NCBI GenBank assembly: GCA_910579465.1
Contig: CAJTUB010000007.1
Location: forward strand, 62,001 to 126,000
Origin: an uncultured Lachnospiraceae bacterium
Lineage (GTDB): Bacteria; Bacillota; Clostridia; Lachnospirales; Lachnospiraceae
Direction of reading: 5' to 3'
Length of the DNA stretch: 64,000 bases
In this document: piece after piece, positions 24,176-33,835 of the stretch
How positions within the stretch are numbered: the stretch's first letter is position 1
Layout of the letters: the number at the start of each line of letters is the position of its first letter
The notes under the pieces: model-generated
Told to the model about the DNA's origin: nothing
Seen by the model: only the letters and a program-made list of their open reading frames with translations
The model's database searches: none
Made by a program: the position numbers and the translations under genes

Positions 24176-24862
24176 TTATAATTTTATATCATTTAAGACC
24201 GTTCTGGAAACCGGTTCAATAAATATATTTTCTCCTGACCGGAATGCGATTTTCGGCTCCTTCGGCTTCTCCTTCTCACGCTTCCAGAGCATCTTTCCCG
24301 TCTTGTCCGGTGCCCTTGCAATGGTATCTGCAATCCGTATCTGTACCGGGTCTAACTCAAGTGCCATGACAAACGCATTCTCATTTCCCCCGGCGCCTGC
24401 ATAGACATTGCCGAGCAGTGAGCCAAGTACAATAATATTGCTTTTTGATGTAATCGTTGCCCCCTGGTTTACATCACCGATAATGATAATACTTGTTTCT
24501 GTCTCAAGCACCTGCCCGGAACGCAGATTTCCTTTGTAAAACTGACCGGTTGTCCCCTCCAATGCCTGCAGCTTTTCCTCCAGGGAGCGCCGGTGCATCT
24601 CCTCGGTCTCCGTATTGTGTTCGATGACACAAACGATATGAACCTCGGAATTTTCAGCAATAATGTCTAAGAGCTTCCTCTGCTGCCCGTCGTCTAACGG
24701 CTTTCCGTCAAAGGAAATTGCCATTCTGGCATCTCCGAAAAACTTTGATGACTCCCGGAACTTTTCCCCCAGTTCCGTACAGATTGTCGTAAAGTCCGCC
24801 TGCTCATCGATAAAAACAGAAAAGCCGTAAGTAGTTCCTTTAATTACTACCGCATTACCCAT
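24176..24862 (-). CDS. minC: Septum-site-determining protein MinC
   Basis: A 228-residue MinC, inhibitor of FtsZ assembly. The N-terminal domain (about 1-95) targets FtsZ, and the C-terminal beta-helix (about 110-215), with RSGQVLETETSIIIIGDVNQGA and GNVYAGAGG, binds MinD. The start follows GGAGGAGAG. The minCDE order with PBP2 upstream and rodA downstream places septum control in the same transcript as elongation genes. Confidence 0.95.
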   Translation of the reverse strand: MGNAVVIKGTTYGFSVFIDEQADFTTICTELGEKFRESSKFFGDARMAISFDGKPLDDGQQRKLLDIIAENSEVHIVCVIEHNTETEEMHRRSLEEKLQALEGTTGQFYKGNLRSGQVLETETSIIIIGDVNQGATITSKSNIIVLGSLLGNVYAGAGGNENAFVMALELDPVQIRIADTIARAPDKTGKMLWKREKEKPKEPKIAFRSGENIFIEPVSRTVLNDIKL

Positions 24863-24877
24863 ACTTCTCTCCTCCGA

Positions 24878-27706
24878 TTAGTCCTCTGCAATCTTATCAT
24901 ACAATATATCATAGGTGTCCGGATGATAATAATAGTCATAAACGACATATCCGAAATCTACCGCGTTACCGGAAGCATAGCCGTTCGGAATTACTACCGT
25001 GACCGCAATCTCCGGATTCTGGTACGGCGCGTAGGAGATAAACAGTACATGGCTCGGCTTGGTATCAGACACCTGTGCCGTACCGGACTTTCCTGCGGCA
25101 TCAAAGCCAAGCTGGTTATACTGGCGCCCCGTGGAATCGCTGCTGTTTAATACCAGATGCATTCCCTTCTGTACCTGCTCCCACTCTGCTCCGGAAAACT
25201 CCGTAATCTGGTTGAGCACCGTCGCAGCATGGTCCTCTACAAGCTCGTCGCTCCGGTTCGTAACCTGGTCGATTAACGTCAGGTTGTAGCAGGTGCCGCG
25301 GTTGGCAAGCGTTGTGACATACCGTGCAATCTGCGACGGGGTAAAGCTGTGTCCGTAACCGATTGCTCCGCGGACGACGTCTGTCTTTGTAATCTGCGGC
25401 TCCAGCTCCGCCACTTCGATTCCGGATTTTGCACCGAATCCGAACTTCTCGGCGTACTTGGTCAGCCTTGCAATTCCGAGGGAGTCGCTGTACTGTCCGT
25501 TAAAATCCTCCGCCAGACGGTATCCCACTTCAAAATAGAAATAATTGCAGGAGTGGTACAGCGCCCGCGGCACGTCAACCCAGCCATGATTTCTCGGATA
25601 ATACCAGCATTTCGGAGAAGGAACGACCTTGGTAAACTCTCCCAGGTCTTCAATTTTCTCATAAATGCCAAGTACATTTTCGCCATATCCTGCAAAGCTT
25701 GTAATCATTTTAAAGGTAGAACCGGTCGTTGTCTTTGAGTTCGTGACACGGCTCGAAAGCGGATTCGACTTATCCTGTAAAAGCTTGGAATAATATTCCC
25801 AGTCAATTTTGTTTGCAAGCTTGTTATTATCATAGCTTGGATATGTTACCATCGCAATCACGCTGCCGTCATTTACATCGGTAATCACCAGGGAACCGCT
25901 GCACGGGTCCAGGGCAAGCTGTGCCGGGGTAATTTCAACCTTTTCAATCTTTTCCCGGATAAACGTATAGGCAGATACGGAACCGTTGCTTAATGCACGG
26001 TAATCCGCTTCGCTGTAGCTTAAAACCGACTGGTCAAACAACAAAAGACAAATCTCCCGTCCGGAAAGCTCCTTCTGGAAAATCATATTGCGCAGGAGCT
26101 TCTTGGCAAACACTGCATCCTCGTCCAAAAGCGCTGCAATCTTCTGAAGCAGAATCCCGTAGATTTCATCGGTTACATAATAATCGGTAATCCCTAACCG
26201 CTCCAAATCCATCCAGTTCCGGTTGATGGCGTAGGTAAAAAACTCGCTTAAGCTCACCTCACCGTTCCGGTAGCCCAGATACACTGCATCTGTTTTATCG
26301 ATGTTGGCAGCAGGAAGAATCCCGGCGGCTGCCGAGGTTACCTTGGAATAAATATAATCCAGATACTCTGCCATTTCTTCCGAGACGTCGGCATTGGTCG
26401 TTTTGCTGCCATAGGCAAGACAGGCTGCAAGACGGTCCGATACAGTCCGGAACTTTGTCTGGAACTTCTGGTGTACGGTCAGCTCATTCTGTACTGCGTT
26501 CTCCGGCGCAGCTTTATCAAAAATCCGGCGGACATCCAGTACGTTATTGGAAAACAGCGCGTCGTATACCTCGTAAACCGGTATCAGGATATTGTCCGCA
26601 GACTCGCCCTTTGTTCCGTAGTCCAGCTCGTCTGTCATCTGCTCCAGAAGAATCTTTGCAAGCTCCTTTTCCAGCAGATGATAGTAGGCCTTCTGTACCT
26701 CCGCATCAATCGTCAGATAAAGGTTATTTCCCGTCTGCGGCTCTGACAGCACCTCCGTATTGACAATACGGTAATTTTCATCCAGAGTCAGCTTTTCAAT
26801 GCCCTTTTCTCCGTTCAGTACATCCTCGTAAGACTTTTCGAGTCCGGTCTTTCCGATGAAATCCGTTGCGGTAAAGACCTCTTCGTCCGCATTGTATGCT
26901 TCCAGCTCTTCCTCGTTGATTTTGCCGGTATAGCCGATGATATGCGCAAAATATTCACTGTAGTTATACACGCGCTTCGTCTGCATGATAATGGAGATTC
27001 CCGGAAGCTCCGCACTGTTTTCCCGTAACGCCGCAATCAGCGTATCGGAAATACCGGTTGCCATGGTAATCTGGGAATACTTCGGCCAGAGCGTAAAAAT
27101 CGCGTAGCGGACAGACATAATCTGCAGGGCGTCCTCTAACGTATACTCATCCGAGATGCCGTACATTGCGCCGAACTTTTTATTTCCGTAACGGAGCAGG
27201 GCAAACAGCTCCTCCGCACTCATCTCCCGCTCTTCCTCGGTCAGATTGTCAATCGACTGCTTGCCGAGCGCATTTTTAATAAAACGGAGCCGTGCGGTTC
27301 CCTCTACCGTATACTCCAGAATGCCGGACTCTCCCTGCGCAATATAAAACTCCGGCTCTAGCTCCACGTCCTCCCGCTTCAGAATCTGAATCAGCTTATA
27401 GAGCATGGCATTTTTCTTGGTGTTTGTATTCAGTAACGGGCTGTCCTCCAGAATAACGGAATAGGAAAGCTCGTTATAGGCAAGCACCCTGCCCTTTTTA
27501 TCATAAATCAGGCCTCTGGTACTGTTCGTCTTCCGTTCCCGGACCAGCTTATACTCCTGCTCTTTTACGGTCTGCTCCGCTTCAAGAATCTGAATCCGGT
27601 ACAGCTGGAAAATCAGGATACCTGCCAATGTGATATAGAACAGGGCAATCGGCAGCATACGGGAGGACAGCCACTCTTTGAGTTTAGTGAAAATAAAATA
27701 GAACAA
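24878..27706 (-). CDS. mrdA: Class B penicillin-binding protein PBP2 (long form)
   Basis: A 942-residue class B PBP, the transpeptidase partner of RodA. An N-terminal transmembrane helix (about 17-37) is followed by a dimerisation/pedestal domain with RERKTNSTRGLIYDKKG and a C-terminal transpeptidase with STFK (GSTFKMI), SCN (HSCNYFYF) and KSGT motifs. It is 200-300 residues longer than E. coli PBP2 because of an insert between the pedestal and the transpeptidase domain (roughly residues 340-600), a length also met in related Clostridia. It starts at TTG (27706) seven bases after AGGAGG. mreD ends two bases upstream. Confidence 0.93.
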   Translation of the reverse strand: MFYFIFTKLKEWLSSRMLPIALFYITLAGILIFQLYRIQILEAEQTVKEQEYKLVRERKTNSTRGLIYDKKGRVLAYNELSYSVILEDSPLLNTNTKKNAMLYKLIQILKREDVELEPEFYIAQGESGILEYTVEGTARLRFIKNALGKQSIDNLTEEEREMSAEELFALLRYGNKKFGAMYGISDEYTLEDALQIMSVRYAIFTLWPKYSQITMATGISDTLIAALRENSAELPGISIIMQTKRVYNYSEYFAHIIGYTGKINEEELEAYNADEEVFTATDFIGKTGLEKSYEDVLNGEKGIEKLTLDENYRIVNTEVLSEPQTGNNLYLTIDAEVQKAYYHLLEKELAKILLEQMTDELDYGTKGESADNILIPVYEVYDALFSNNVLDVRRIFDKAAPENAVQNELTVHQKFQTKFRTVSDRLAACLAYGSKTTNADVSEEMAEYLDYIYSKVTSAAAGILPAANIDKTDAVYLGYRNGEVSLSEFFTYAINRNWMDLERLGITDYYVTDEIYGILLQKIAALLDEDAVFAKKLLRNMIFQKELSGREICLLLFDQSVLSYSEADYRALSNGSVSAYTFIREKIEKVEITPAQLALDPCSGSLVITDVNDGSVIAMVTYPSYDNNKLANKIDWEYYSKLLQDKSNPLSSRVTNSKTTTGSTFKMITSFAGYGENVLGIYEKIEDLGEFTKVVPSPKCWYYPRNHGWVDVPRALYHSCNYFYFEVGYRLAEDFNGQYSDSLGIARLTKYAEKFGFGAKSGIEVAELEPQITKTDVVRGAIGYGHSFTPSQIARYVTTLANRGTCYNLTLIDQVTNRSDELVEDHAATVLNQITEFSGAEWEQVQKGMHLVLNSSDSTGRQYNQLGFDAAGKSGTAQVSDTKPSHVLFISYAPYQNPEIAVTVVIPNGYASGNAVDFGYVVYDYYYHPDTYDILYDKIAED

Positions 27707-27708
27707 AA

Positions 27709-28215
27709 CTAATCCTCCTTTTGCTCAAATCTGAAAATCAGCCGGTGCAGTCCATGGAACAGCGGGTACAGAAGCGCTGCCGCAAGAACGGTATACACCA
27801 TGCGCGGAAGAATCAGGTGGATAAAATAATATCCGAACTCGGTTCTGCTGCGCAGAAGAAAGCGCGCCACATAATAGGCAAAGGAATACAAAAACTCTCC
27901 TGCTACCATCATGCACATCGGAACCATATAGTCCCGCTCATCATAAATCTTTCTGGAAAAGCCGGCCGCATAGCCGATGCACAGGTAAAACAGGGCACAC
28001 AGCCCGACCAGGTCCCCGAAACAGGCATCTGTCAGAAGCCCTGCTGCAAAGCCGGTCAGCATTCCTGCCACGCGTCCCCTGGTGTACGCCTCCGTAATCA
28101 CCAGTACCAGCAGCAAATCCGGAACGACGCCTGCCATCGAAAATGCCGGCATCACTGCGCTTTGCAGAAGAAAACAAAGCAAAAGCTGTAACAACACAAT
28201 TACGATACGAATCAC
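27709..28215 (-). CDS. mreD: Rod-shape-determining protein MreD
   Basis: A 168-residue, highly hydrophobic protein with five predicted membrane segments, matching MreD, which links MreC to the elongation machinery. MreD is poorly conserved in sequence, so position between mreC and PBP2 is strong support. It starts at GTG (28215), nine bases after AAAGGA. Its stop is two bases before the PBP2 TTG. Confidence 0.9.
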   Translation of the reverse strand: MIRIVIVLLQLLLCFLLQSAVMPAFSMAGVVPDLLLVLVITEAYTRGRVAGMLTGFAAGLLTDACFGDLVGLCALFYLCIGYAAGFSRKIYDERDYMVPMCMMVAGEFLYSFAYYVARFLLRSRTEFGYYFIHLILPRMVYTVLAAALLYPLFHGLHRLIFRFEQKED

Positions 28216-28239
28216 AACCTACGTTCCTTTCCGGCAAAT

Positions 28240-29109
28240 CTATTCAAAGTCATAGGCTTCTTTTAATTCCGTAATAATCAATACTTCATCCAGACGTTCA
28301 AAGTCTACTGCCGGCATCAGATATGCCGTCTTCGTCATATTACTGGAATCCACTTTGATTTCACGGATATAGCCGACCAGAATCCCCTGCAGATACTTAT
28401 CGCTGATGTGGGAGGTGACGATTTCGGAGTTTTCCTTAAAGTTTGCATCCATCGAAATCATCTCAATCCGGATGACTCCTTTGTCCCTCATCAGCTTCAA
28501 ATCCCCCGATACGATACAGGTATCCTGGGTCTCTATGGACATTCCGCTCACATTGCTGTCGTCGTCGATAATGGAGCGGACTCTTGCCCAGTTCTTTCCT
28601 GTCTCGGAAACAATCCCTACAAGACCGCCCGCCAGTACATTCATACCCGCGGTAATACCGTCCTCGCTTCCCTTATCGACAATAAAGTTATAAAACCAGT
28701 TATTTGTGTCACTGGCAATGATTCTTGCGGCTACCTTATGATAATCAATATACTTTGCATCCAGCTCGTACAGGCGTCTGAGTCCGTCCAGCTCGTATTT
28801 TTCCTGGGTAAGCTGCTGGTTGGCTGCCGTCAGCTCCTCGATTTTTTCCTTGAGAAGCTCGTTTTCCTTCCGCAGCGTCCGGACATCCCGGAACGCCTGC
28901 AGGCGTTCGGAAATACTCCGTCCGATACTGTTGATGCCGCGCTGCATCGGGGAAATGACATTGCCTGCCGCGGTCTTTACCCCGGAAAAGCGCTCCGGAA
29001 AGCGGTAGGAAACGAACATAAGCACGATGCAAAGGACAATACAGAGAATCCATAAATACTTCGGATTGAACTCAATCGCAACCCGCTTTTTTCGCCTGCG
29101 GCGTTTCAT
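28240..29109 (-). CDS. mreC: Rod-shape-determining protein MreC
   Basis: A 289-residue MreC. A cytoplasmic basic start, one transmembrane helix (about 13-32), a coiled coil (about 65-115) and two beta-barrel domains are typical. MreC scaffolds PBP2-RodA outside the membrane. Diagnostic stretches are VDKGSEDGITAGMNVL and VARVRSIIDDDSNVS-type. GGAGG precedes the ATG. It is seven bases after mreB. Confidence 0.94.
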   Translation of the reverse strand: MKRRRRKKRVAIEFNPKYLWILCIVLCIVLMFVSYRFPERFSGVKTAAGNVISPMQRGINSIGRSISERLQAFRDVRTLRKENELLKEKIEELTAANQQLTQEKYELDGLRRLYELDAKYIDYHKVAARIIASDTNNWFYNFIVDKGSEDGITAGMNVLAGGLVGIVSETGKNWARVRSIIDDDSNVSGMSIETQDTCIVSGDLKLMRDKGVIRIEMISMDANFKENSEIVTSHISDKYLQGILVGYIREIKVDSSNMTKTAYLMPAVDFERLDEVLIITELKEAYDFE

Positions 29110-29115
29110 GCAGCA

Positions 29116-30147
29116 TCAACCTCCGTTTGTCATCTTGTCCAAAGTCAGCCTTAAATCACTGTACCTGCTGTGCTCGAGAATCTTTCCGAGCCCGACGACT
29201 ACCGTATTCGCGGAGTTTTCGCAGACATGGATGTCAAGCTCCGTTTCCCTTGCAAACAGCTTATCCAGGTCCTTAATCTTCGCAGAGCCGCCGGTCAGGT
29301 AAATGCCGGTATCCAGGATATCCGAAGCAATCTCCGGCGGAGTCTTTTCTAAAATCATCTTGACTGCGTCGACGATGGAATGCAGATGCTCCTCGATGGA
29401 CTCATAGACAAATGCCGAATCCACCTCTGCCTCTGTCGGGAGCCCGGTCATTACATCACGGCCGTAAACGCGGAGCGTCTTTACCTCTTTTGGCGGCAGC
29501 GCGCAGGAAAGCTCCTTCTTAATCAGCTCCGCCGTCTTATTGCCGATGATTAAATTGTATCTCTTTTTTACGCTGGTGATGATGCTTTCGTCCAGACGGT
29601 TCCCGCCGATGCCGACCATCTTGCTGTTGACGATACCGCCCAATGCCATGACCGCAATCTCTGTCGTCTCTGCGCCGATATCTACGACCATAATCCCGTT
29701 TGCCGTCATAACCTCAAGCCCTGCACCGATTGCGTTTGCGACCGGCTTATGCACGGCGCGCACCTTATCCTTTTTCGGCTTTGCGGAGGAACTCCAGAGC
29801 AGGTCGTAAAACGCACGGCACTCCACTTCGCTGATATCGCTCGGAACCGCAACAATAAACTCCGCGCCGTAAAACTTGCCGTGCTTGTCCGCAAGAGAAG
29901 CAAACGCAGAGTTTAAAAGTGCCAGCATATTTCCAAAGTCTGCGACAACGCCGTATTTTACCGGAAACGTGACCTGAAAGTTATCCGGGGTCCTCCCGTA
30001 CATTTCAAATGCCTCGTTCCCGATTGCGTTTACGACGCCCTCGCAGATTGCTACAACATTCTTTTCATCAAAAATAACGCCTTCATTTTTCTTGTAAATC
30101 TTGAGTACACTCGTACCGAAATCTATTGCAAAAACCTTTGACGACAA
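29116..30147 (-). CDS. mreB: Actin-like rod-shape protein MreB
   Basis: A 343-residue MreB/Mbl homologue that forms membrane-bound filaments guiding lateral wall synthesis. The actin-fold phosphate loops are visible: AIDFGTSVLKIY near residue 7, VDIGAETTEIAVM near 160, and the adenosine motif LTGGSAKI. It begins at TTG (30147) after AAGGGAG. It heads the mreBCD-PBP2-minCDE-rodA run, with a promoter about 50 bases upstream. Bacillus carries three paralogues; whether others exist in this genome cannot be seen. Confidence 0.95.
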   Translation of the reverse strand: MSSKVFAIDFGTSVLKIYKKNEGVIFDEKNVVAICEGVVNAIGNEAFEMYGRTPDNFQVTFPVKYGVVADFGNMLALLNSAFASLADKHGKFYGAEFIVAVPSDISEVECRAFYDLLWSSSAKPKKDKVRAVHKPVANAIGAGLEVMTANGIMVVDIGAETTEIAVMALGGIVNSKMVGIGGNRLDESIITSVKKRYNLIIGNKTAELIKKELSCALPPKEVKTLRVYGRDVMTGLPTEAEVDSAFVYESIEEHLHSIVDAVKMILEKTPPEIASDILDTGIYLTGGSAKIKDLDKLFARETELDIHVCENSANTVVVGLGKILEHSRYSDLRLTLDKMTNGG

Positions 30148-30189
30148 TTCCGTAGTCTCCCTTCACGTAGTTATTCTATATTCTATCAT

Positions 30190-30218
30190 AGTGTACCACT
30201 TTTTCCTAGTTATTTCAA
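30190..30218 (-). promoter_or_regulatory. Promoter of the mreB-rodA run
   Basis: On the - strand TTGAAA (30213-30218) and TACACT (30190-30195) are separated by 17 bases. It lies between radC and mreB, about 45 bases before the mreB start codon. Confidence 0.7.
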
Positions 30219-30244
30219 TCATATATTTGTCCTATATTTTGACA

Positions 30245-30943
30245 TTACTCCAGAAAGCCCCGTTCCTTCATGCTCAGATAGCATTGATTTCCGATGACGA
30301 TATGGTCACGGAGCAGGATTCCGACGACCTCGCACGCCGCGGCAAGCCGTCTTGTCACCAGGATATCCGCCTCGCTTGGTGTCGGAATACCGCTCGGATG
30401 ATTGTGCAGCACTACAAGAAACACTGCCTCGTACCGCAGCGCAGTCGTCAAAATCTCCCTTGGCTCTAATACCGCGCTGTTTACCGTTCCGCGGGAAATA
30501 ACGGCATCCGCGATTTTCCGTCCCTTCGTATCCAGCATTAACAGGAGGATTTCCTCCGTGCGGCAGTGCCGGAGCCGTTCCATGTACGCATCCGCAATCA
30601 TCTGCGGCGTTGTAAATGCCATACCTGTTTCAAACGCCGCCGCGTGCATCCGTTTTGCAAGCTCCGAAACACAGCAGAGCTGGACAGCCTTTACCCTGCC
30701 GATTCCTTTGATTTTCCGTAGTTCTTTCTGGGAATAATAATTGAGAGCCGCGAGTCCCTTCTTCTGCCCCGGACGGTTCAGGATACGGATGGCCAGGTCG
30801 ACGGCACGTTCCTTCTTTGTGCCGGAACGGATAATAACCGCCAGAAGTTCCGCGTCAGACAAAGCCTCCGGTCCGAGACGCTCACACTTTTCGTAGGGGC
30901 GTTCAGAGACCGGGAGCTCCTTTTGAGTAAAATAAGGTTCCAT
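30245..30943 (-). CDS. radC: RadC/UPF0758 family JAB-domain protein
   Basis: A 232-residue RadC-family protein. The N-terminal helix-hairpin-helix-like part contains LPVSERPYEKCERLGPEALSD and IKGIGRVKAVQL; the C-terminal JAB/MPN domain has HNHPSGIPTPSEAD metal motifs. A direct role in DNA repair was withdrawn for E. coli RadC, so the biochemical function is open. ATG 30943 gives the family's normal N-terminus but has only a 3-4-base spacing from GGAGG; a TTG 11 codons upstream is the alternative. In Bacillus it also sits next to mreB. Confidence 0.92.
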   Translation of the reverse strand: MEPYFTQKELPVSERPYEKCERLGPEALSDAELLAVIIRSGTKKERAVDLAIRILNRPGQKKGLAALNYYSQKELRKIKGIGRVKAVQLCCVSELAKRMHAAAFETGMAFTTPQMIADAYMERLRHCRTEEILLLMLDTKGRKIADAVISRGTVNSAVLEPREILTTALRYEAVFLVVLHNHPSGIPTPSEADILVTRRLAAACEVVGILLRDHIVIGNQCYLSMKERGFLE

Positions 30944-30972
30944 ATGCCTCCTTCCTGCGGAAGGCGCCGGAA

Positions 30973-31242
30973 TCAAAGTCTTCTGTAGACAAAAAAGGCA
31001 ATGACAACACCAAGAATGCTCGCAATCGAAATCTTAATCGAAAGACCGAGGGTAAACGTAACGACGCCGAGATTCAGGAAAAACGCGCCGTTTTCACCGT
31101 TTCCGATGCCGAACGTCATCCCGTAATCCAGCCAGGACAGCCACGATACATCCTTTGCCAAATGACCCAAAAAGCTGCCGATTACAACACCGCACAGCAT
31201 AAGCAACAGCAAAACCCATGTTTTTCCGGTTCTACCAGCCAT
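30973..31242 (-). CDS. DUF4321 small membrane protein
   Basis: An 89-residue protein with two or three hydrophobic segments (about 8-28, 47-65 and 68-85), matching the DUF4321 family of Clostridia, often found next to radC and mreB. No catalytic motif is visible. It lies between ynbB and radC. A function is not known. Confidence 0.8.
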   Translation of the reverse strand: MAGRTGKTWVLLLLMLCGVVIGSFLGHLAKDVSWLSWLDYGMTFGIGNGENGAFFLNLGVVTFTLGLSIKISIASILGVVIAFFVYRRL

Positions 31243-31292
31243 AAAAATCCCCCTCTTTTCTTCTCCGCTTTCTAGTTTGACACAAAACTATT

Positions 31293-32579
31293 CTAACACA
31301 AAACAAGTCCCTGTTCAAATAGTTTTTGTACGGAATTGATAATCCCGAACTTTGCATGATACCAGGTGAGACCGCCCTGGAAATAAACCGCATACGGCTC
31401 TGCCACCGGCCCGTCTGCGGAAAGCTCAATGGAGGAGCCCTGGATAAAGGCGCCTGCCGCCATCACGACCTCGTCGTGGTAGCCCGGCATTGCCCACGGC
31501 TCCGGCACCACATAGCTGTCTACCGGCGCCGCCTCCTGGATTCCGTGGCAGAATGCAAGCATTGCCGCCCTGCTTTTTAAGGTAACTGCCTGAATAATAT
31601 CATAGCGCGGCTCTTTTCCGTTCGGAAGCACCGGAAAGCCAAGCCGTTCATATACGTTTGCCGCAAAAATGGCTCCCTTTAAGGCGCCTGCCACAACCGT
31701 CGGCGCAAGGAACAGCCCCTGGAAGAACGCGCGGTTCAGTCCGAGGCTTGCACCGACCTCTTTTCCTAAGCCCGGCGCCGTCAGACGGCAGGCACAATTC
31801 TCAACATATTCCTCTTTCCCGACAATATAGCCGCCGATTGGAGCAAGTCCGCCGCCCGGATTTTTAATCAGGGAACCGACACAAAGGTCCGCGCCGACAT
31901 CCGTCGGCTCGATGACCTCGACAAATTCGCCGTAGCAGTTATCTACCATACAGATAATATCCGGCTTGATATTTTTAATGAAGGAAATCAGCACGCCGAT
32001 TGCCCCCGCAGAAAGCGTCGGTCTGGTCTGGTAGCCTTTGGAACGCTGGATTGTGACTAATCTGGTTTTTTCGTTGATTGCCGCCTTTACCCCGTCAAAA
32101 TCAATCATCCCGTTTTTCTTTAAATCCACCTGTGCATAGGTGACGCCATACTCTGCTAGGGAACCCTTGCATTCCCGGATACCAATAACGCCCTCTAACG
32201 TATCGTACGGCTTTCCGACCGGGGAAAGGATCTCATCTCCCGGACGGACATTCGCCGAGAGCGCTACCGAGAGCGCATGCGTGCCGGAAACCAGATTCGG
32301 GCGCACCAGCGCACTTTCCGTATGGAACACCGACGCATACACCGCCTCCAGCGTATCCCTGCCGATATCGTCATACCCATATCCGGTCGAATCGTTAAAA
32401 TGGGCATCTGACACCTTATTCTTCCGCATTGCCGAAAGCACCTTCATCTGGTTATACTCTGCGACCTCGTCCAGCTCTGCAAACCGTTCCTTTAAGCCCT
32501 CCTCGATTCCGGTGCAGAAGAAAAGCACCTTCTCGTCGATATTACAGTCCTTATACATCAGCTTTAAATAATCGTTCAT
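31293..32579 (-). CDS. ynbB: YnbB-like methionine gamma-lyase family PLP enzyme
   Basis: A 428-residue fold-type I PLP enzyme of the family annotated as methionine gamma-lyase or aluminium-resistance protein (YnbB). The PLP lysine is in GSLIKNPGGGLAP, with VSGTHALSVAL binding the cofactor phosphate. The true substrate of this branch is uncertain. In Firmicutes it commonly lies downstream of miaA, as here with three small genes intervening. GGAGAA precedes the ATG. Confidence 0.88.
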   Translation of the reverse strand: MNDYLKLMYKDCNIDEKVLFFCTGIEEGLKERFAELDEVAEYNQMKVLSAMRKNKVSDAHFNDSTGYGYDDIGRDTLEAVYASVFHTESALVRPNLVSGTHALSVALSANVRPGDEILSPVGKPYDTLEGVIGIRECKGSLAEYGVTYAQVDLKKNGMIDFDGVKAAINEKTRLVTIQRSKGYQTRPTLSAGAIGVLISFIKNIKPDIICMVDNCYGEFVEVIEPTDVGADLCVGSLIKNPGGGLAPIGGYIVGKEEYVENCACRLTAPGLGKEVGASLGLNRAFFQGLFLAPTVVAGALKGAIFAANVYERLGFPVLPNGKEPRYDIIQAVTLKSRAAMLAFCHGIQEAAPVDSYVVPEPWAMPGYHDEVVMAAGAFIQGSSIELSADGPVAEPYAVYFQGGLTWYHAKFGIINSVQKLFEQGLVLC

Positions 32580-32632
32580 GTTACGTTCTCCTGTTATTCT
32601 CCATATATTTTTTATGTAAACATTATAAGCTG

Positions 32633-33112
32633 CTAAGCAGTCCGGTGCGCCTTACAGGTCATTTCCTCTACGTTAAGCCGGAAAACTGCCACCGCGTTTT
32701 TTCCCTCTGCCTCAAAGTCCCAGTCCGCCCTTCCGGTTGCCTGCTTCATAACCGCAGAAAGCCCCAGCACCCTTTCCTCATCATTCTCAACCAGCGAAAG
32801 CGTTCCGGTCCCGACAATACTCTGGTAGACTGCCGAATATCTGCAGGCAGAGTCTCCTGCAATCAGGCTGTAGTCTGCATCCAGTTCAAATCCGACCACG
32901 GGGGAGGACTTAGAAAGCTCATATTTTCTCCCTGCCCTTGCACCGTGAAAATACAGGGTATAACGTCCTTCCCGGCAGACGTAGCCGTAATTTACCGGCA
33001 CAAGATAAGGCGCCCTGTTCCCGTCGCAGAACGCCACCCGCAGAATCCGCGCCCGCGCAAGCAGGCGTTCTATCTGTTCCGGGTCTGTGATTTCCCTGTC
33101 CTTCCGTCGCAT
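32633..33112 (-). CDS. Pyridoxamine 5'-phosphate oxidase-fold flavoprotein (NimA-like)
   Basis: A 159-residue split-barrel FMN-binding protein of the NimA/PNPOx-like class. The ARILRVAFCDGNRAPYLVPVNYGYV start and FELDADYSLI region are typical. Members include nitroimidazole reductases, but the substrate here cannot be assigned. AAGGAGG precedes the ATG. It lies between an APH-like kinase and ynbB. Confidence 0.82.
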   Translation of the reverse strand: MRRKDREITDPEQIERLLARARILRVAFCDGNRAPYLVPVNYGYVCREGRYTLYFHGARAGRKYELSKSSPVVGFELDADYSLIAGDSACRYSAVYQSIVGTGTLSLVENDEERVLGLSAVMKQATGRADWDFEAEGKNAVAVFRLNVEEMTCKAHRTA

Positions 33113-33181
33113 AGGCGTACCTCCTTAATATTAAAATCAGGCTGCCGGAATAGCTTATACAAGCTACAAGCTTTCTCCAGC

Positions 33182-33820
33182 CTAAAGATATGGAACAAAC
33201 TTCAGATACGGGGTAATCGCCTCTTTTTCCGTGCCCATTTCTTTTAAATACAAATCAGCAGTGGAATAGTCCCGCCGGCTTAAAAGAAAATAAGTTCTTG
33301 CAATATCATAAAGCGCAGGACCACGGCAGACATTCATAAAATCAATAACAACAGGCGACGTATCCGGTGTTATCAATATGTTTTCTAGATGGAAGTCTCC
33401 ATGAAGCAGATAATCCCCATCTGGCAGGGCATCAATCCCGGTCAAAATACTTTCGTCTGATGCTTCTTTTCCTACGGTTTTCAAAAATACTTTGTAAGAC
33501 AATACGTTTCCGGAATGAAGGTTGAGCCACTTCCGGTGAAGACAAGCAAAATCCCGTAAAATTATATTCTTGTCTCCTTTGTCCTCATTAAAAATATCTG
33601 CCAGTATTCTTCCCTCTATTTTTTCGTAAACAATGCCATCCCGTTGTTTCGAAACAACCATTTCGTAAGGCTTTGGTACCGGAAGACCGAGCCGGAATAC
33701 TTCTATCGCATTCTTGAACTCCAGCATTGCATATTCTTTCGGATATCCCGAAAGGAACAGCTTCAATACCTTTCCATCCCCATAATCAAACACCTCTGCT
33801 GTATTTCCTTTTCCTAACAT
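33182..33820 (-). CDS. APH-like small-molecule kinase
   Basis: A 212-residue protein kinase-like fold phosphotransferase. The catalytic loop HGDFHLENIL and the DFG-equivalent VIDFMNVCRGP are intact; an N-terminal glycine-rich-like segment (LGKGNTAEVFDYGDGKVLKLF) is also visible. It is shorter than classical aminoglycoside phosphotransferases, and I do not infer resistance. It lies between the GNAT gene and the NimA-like gene. Confidence 0.82.
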   Translation of the reverse strand: MLGKGNTAEVFDYGDGKVLKLFLSGYPKEYAMLEFKNAIEVFRLGLPVPKPYEMVVSKQRDGIVYEKIEGRILADIFNEDKGDKNIILRDFACLHRKWLNLHSGNVLSYKVFLKTVGKEASDESILTGIDALPDGDYLLHGDFHLENILITPDTSPVVIDFMNVCRGPALYDIARTYFLLSRRDYSTADLYLKEMGTEKEAITPYLKFVPYL

Positions 33821-33835
33821 TATAGAACCTTCTTT

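Noticed and set aside
32429..33247. A 272-codon open frame on the + strand
   Set aside because: It is antisense across ynbB and the NimA-like and APH-like genes and has an unlikely composition.
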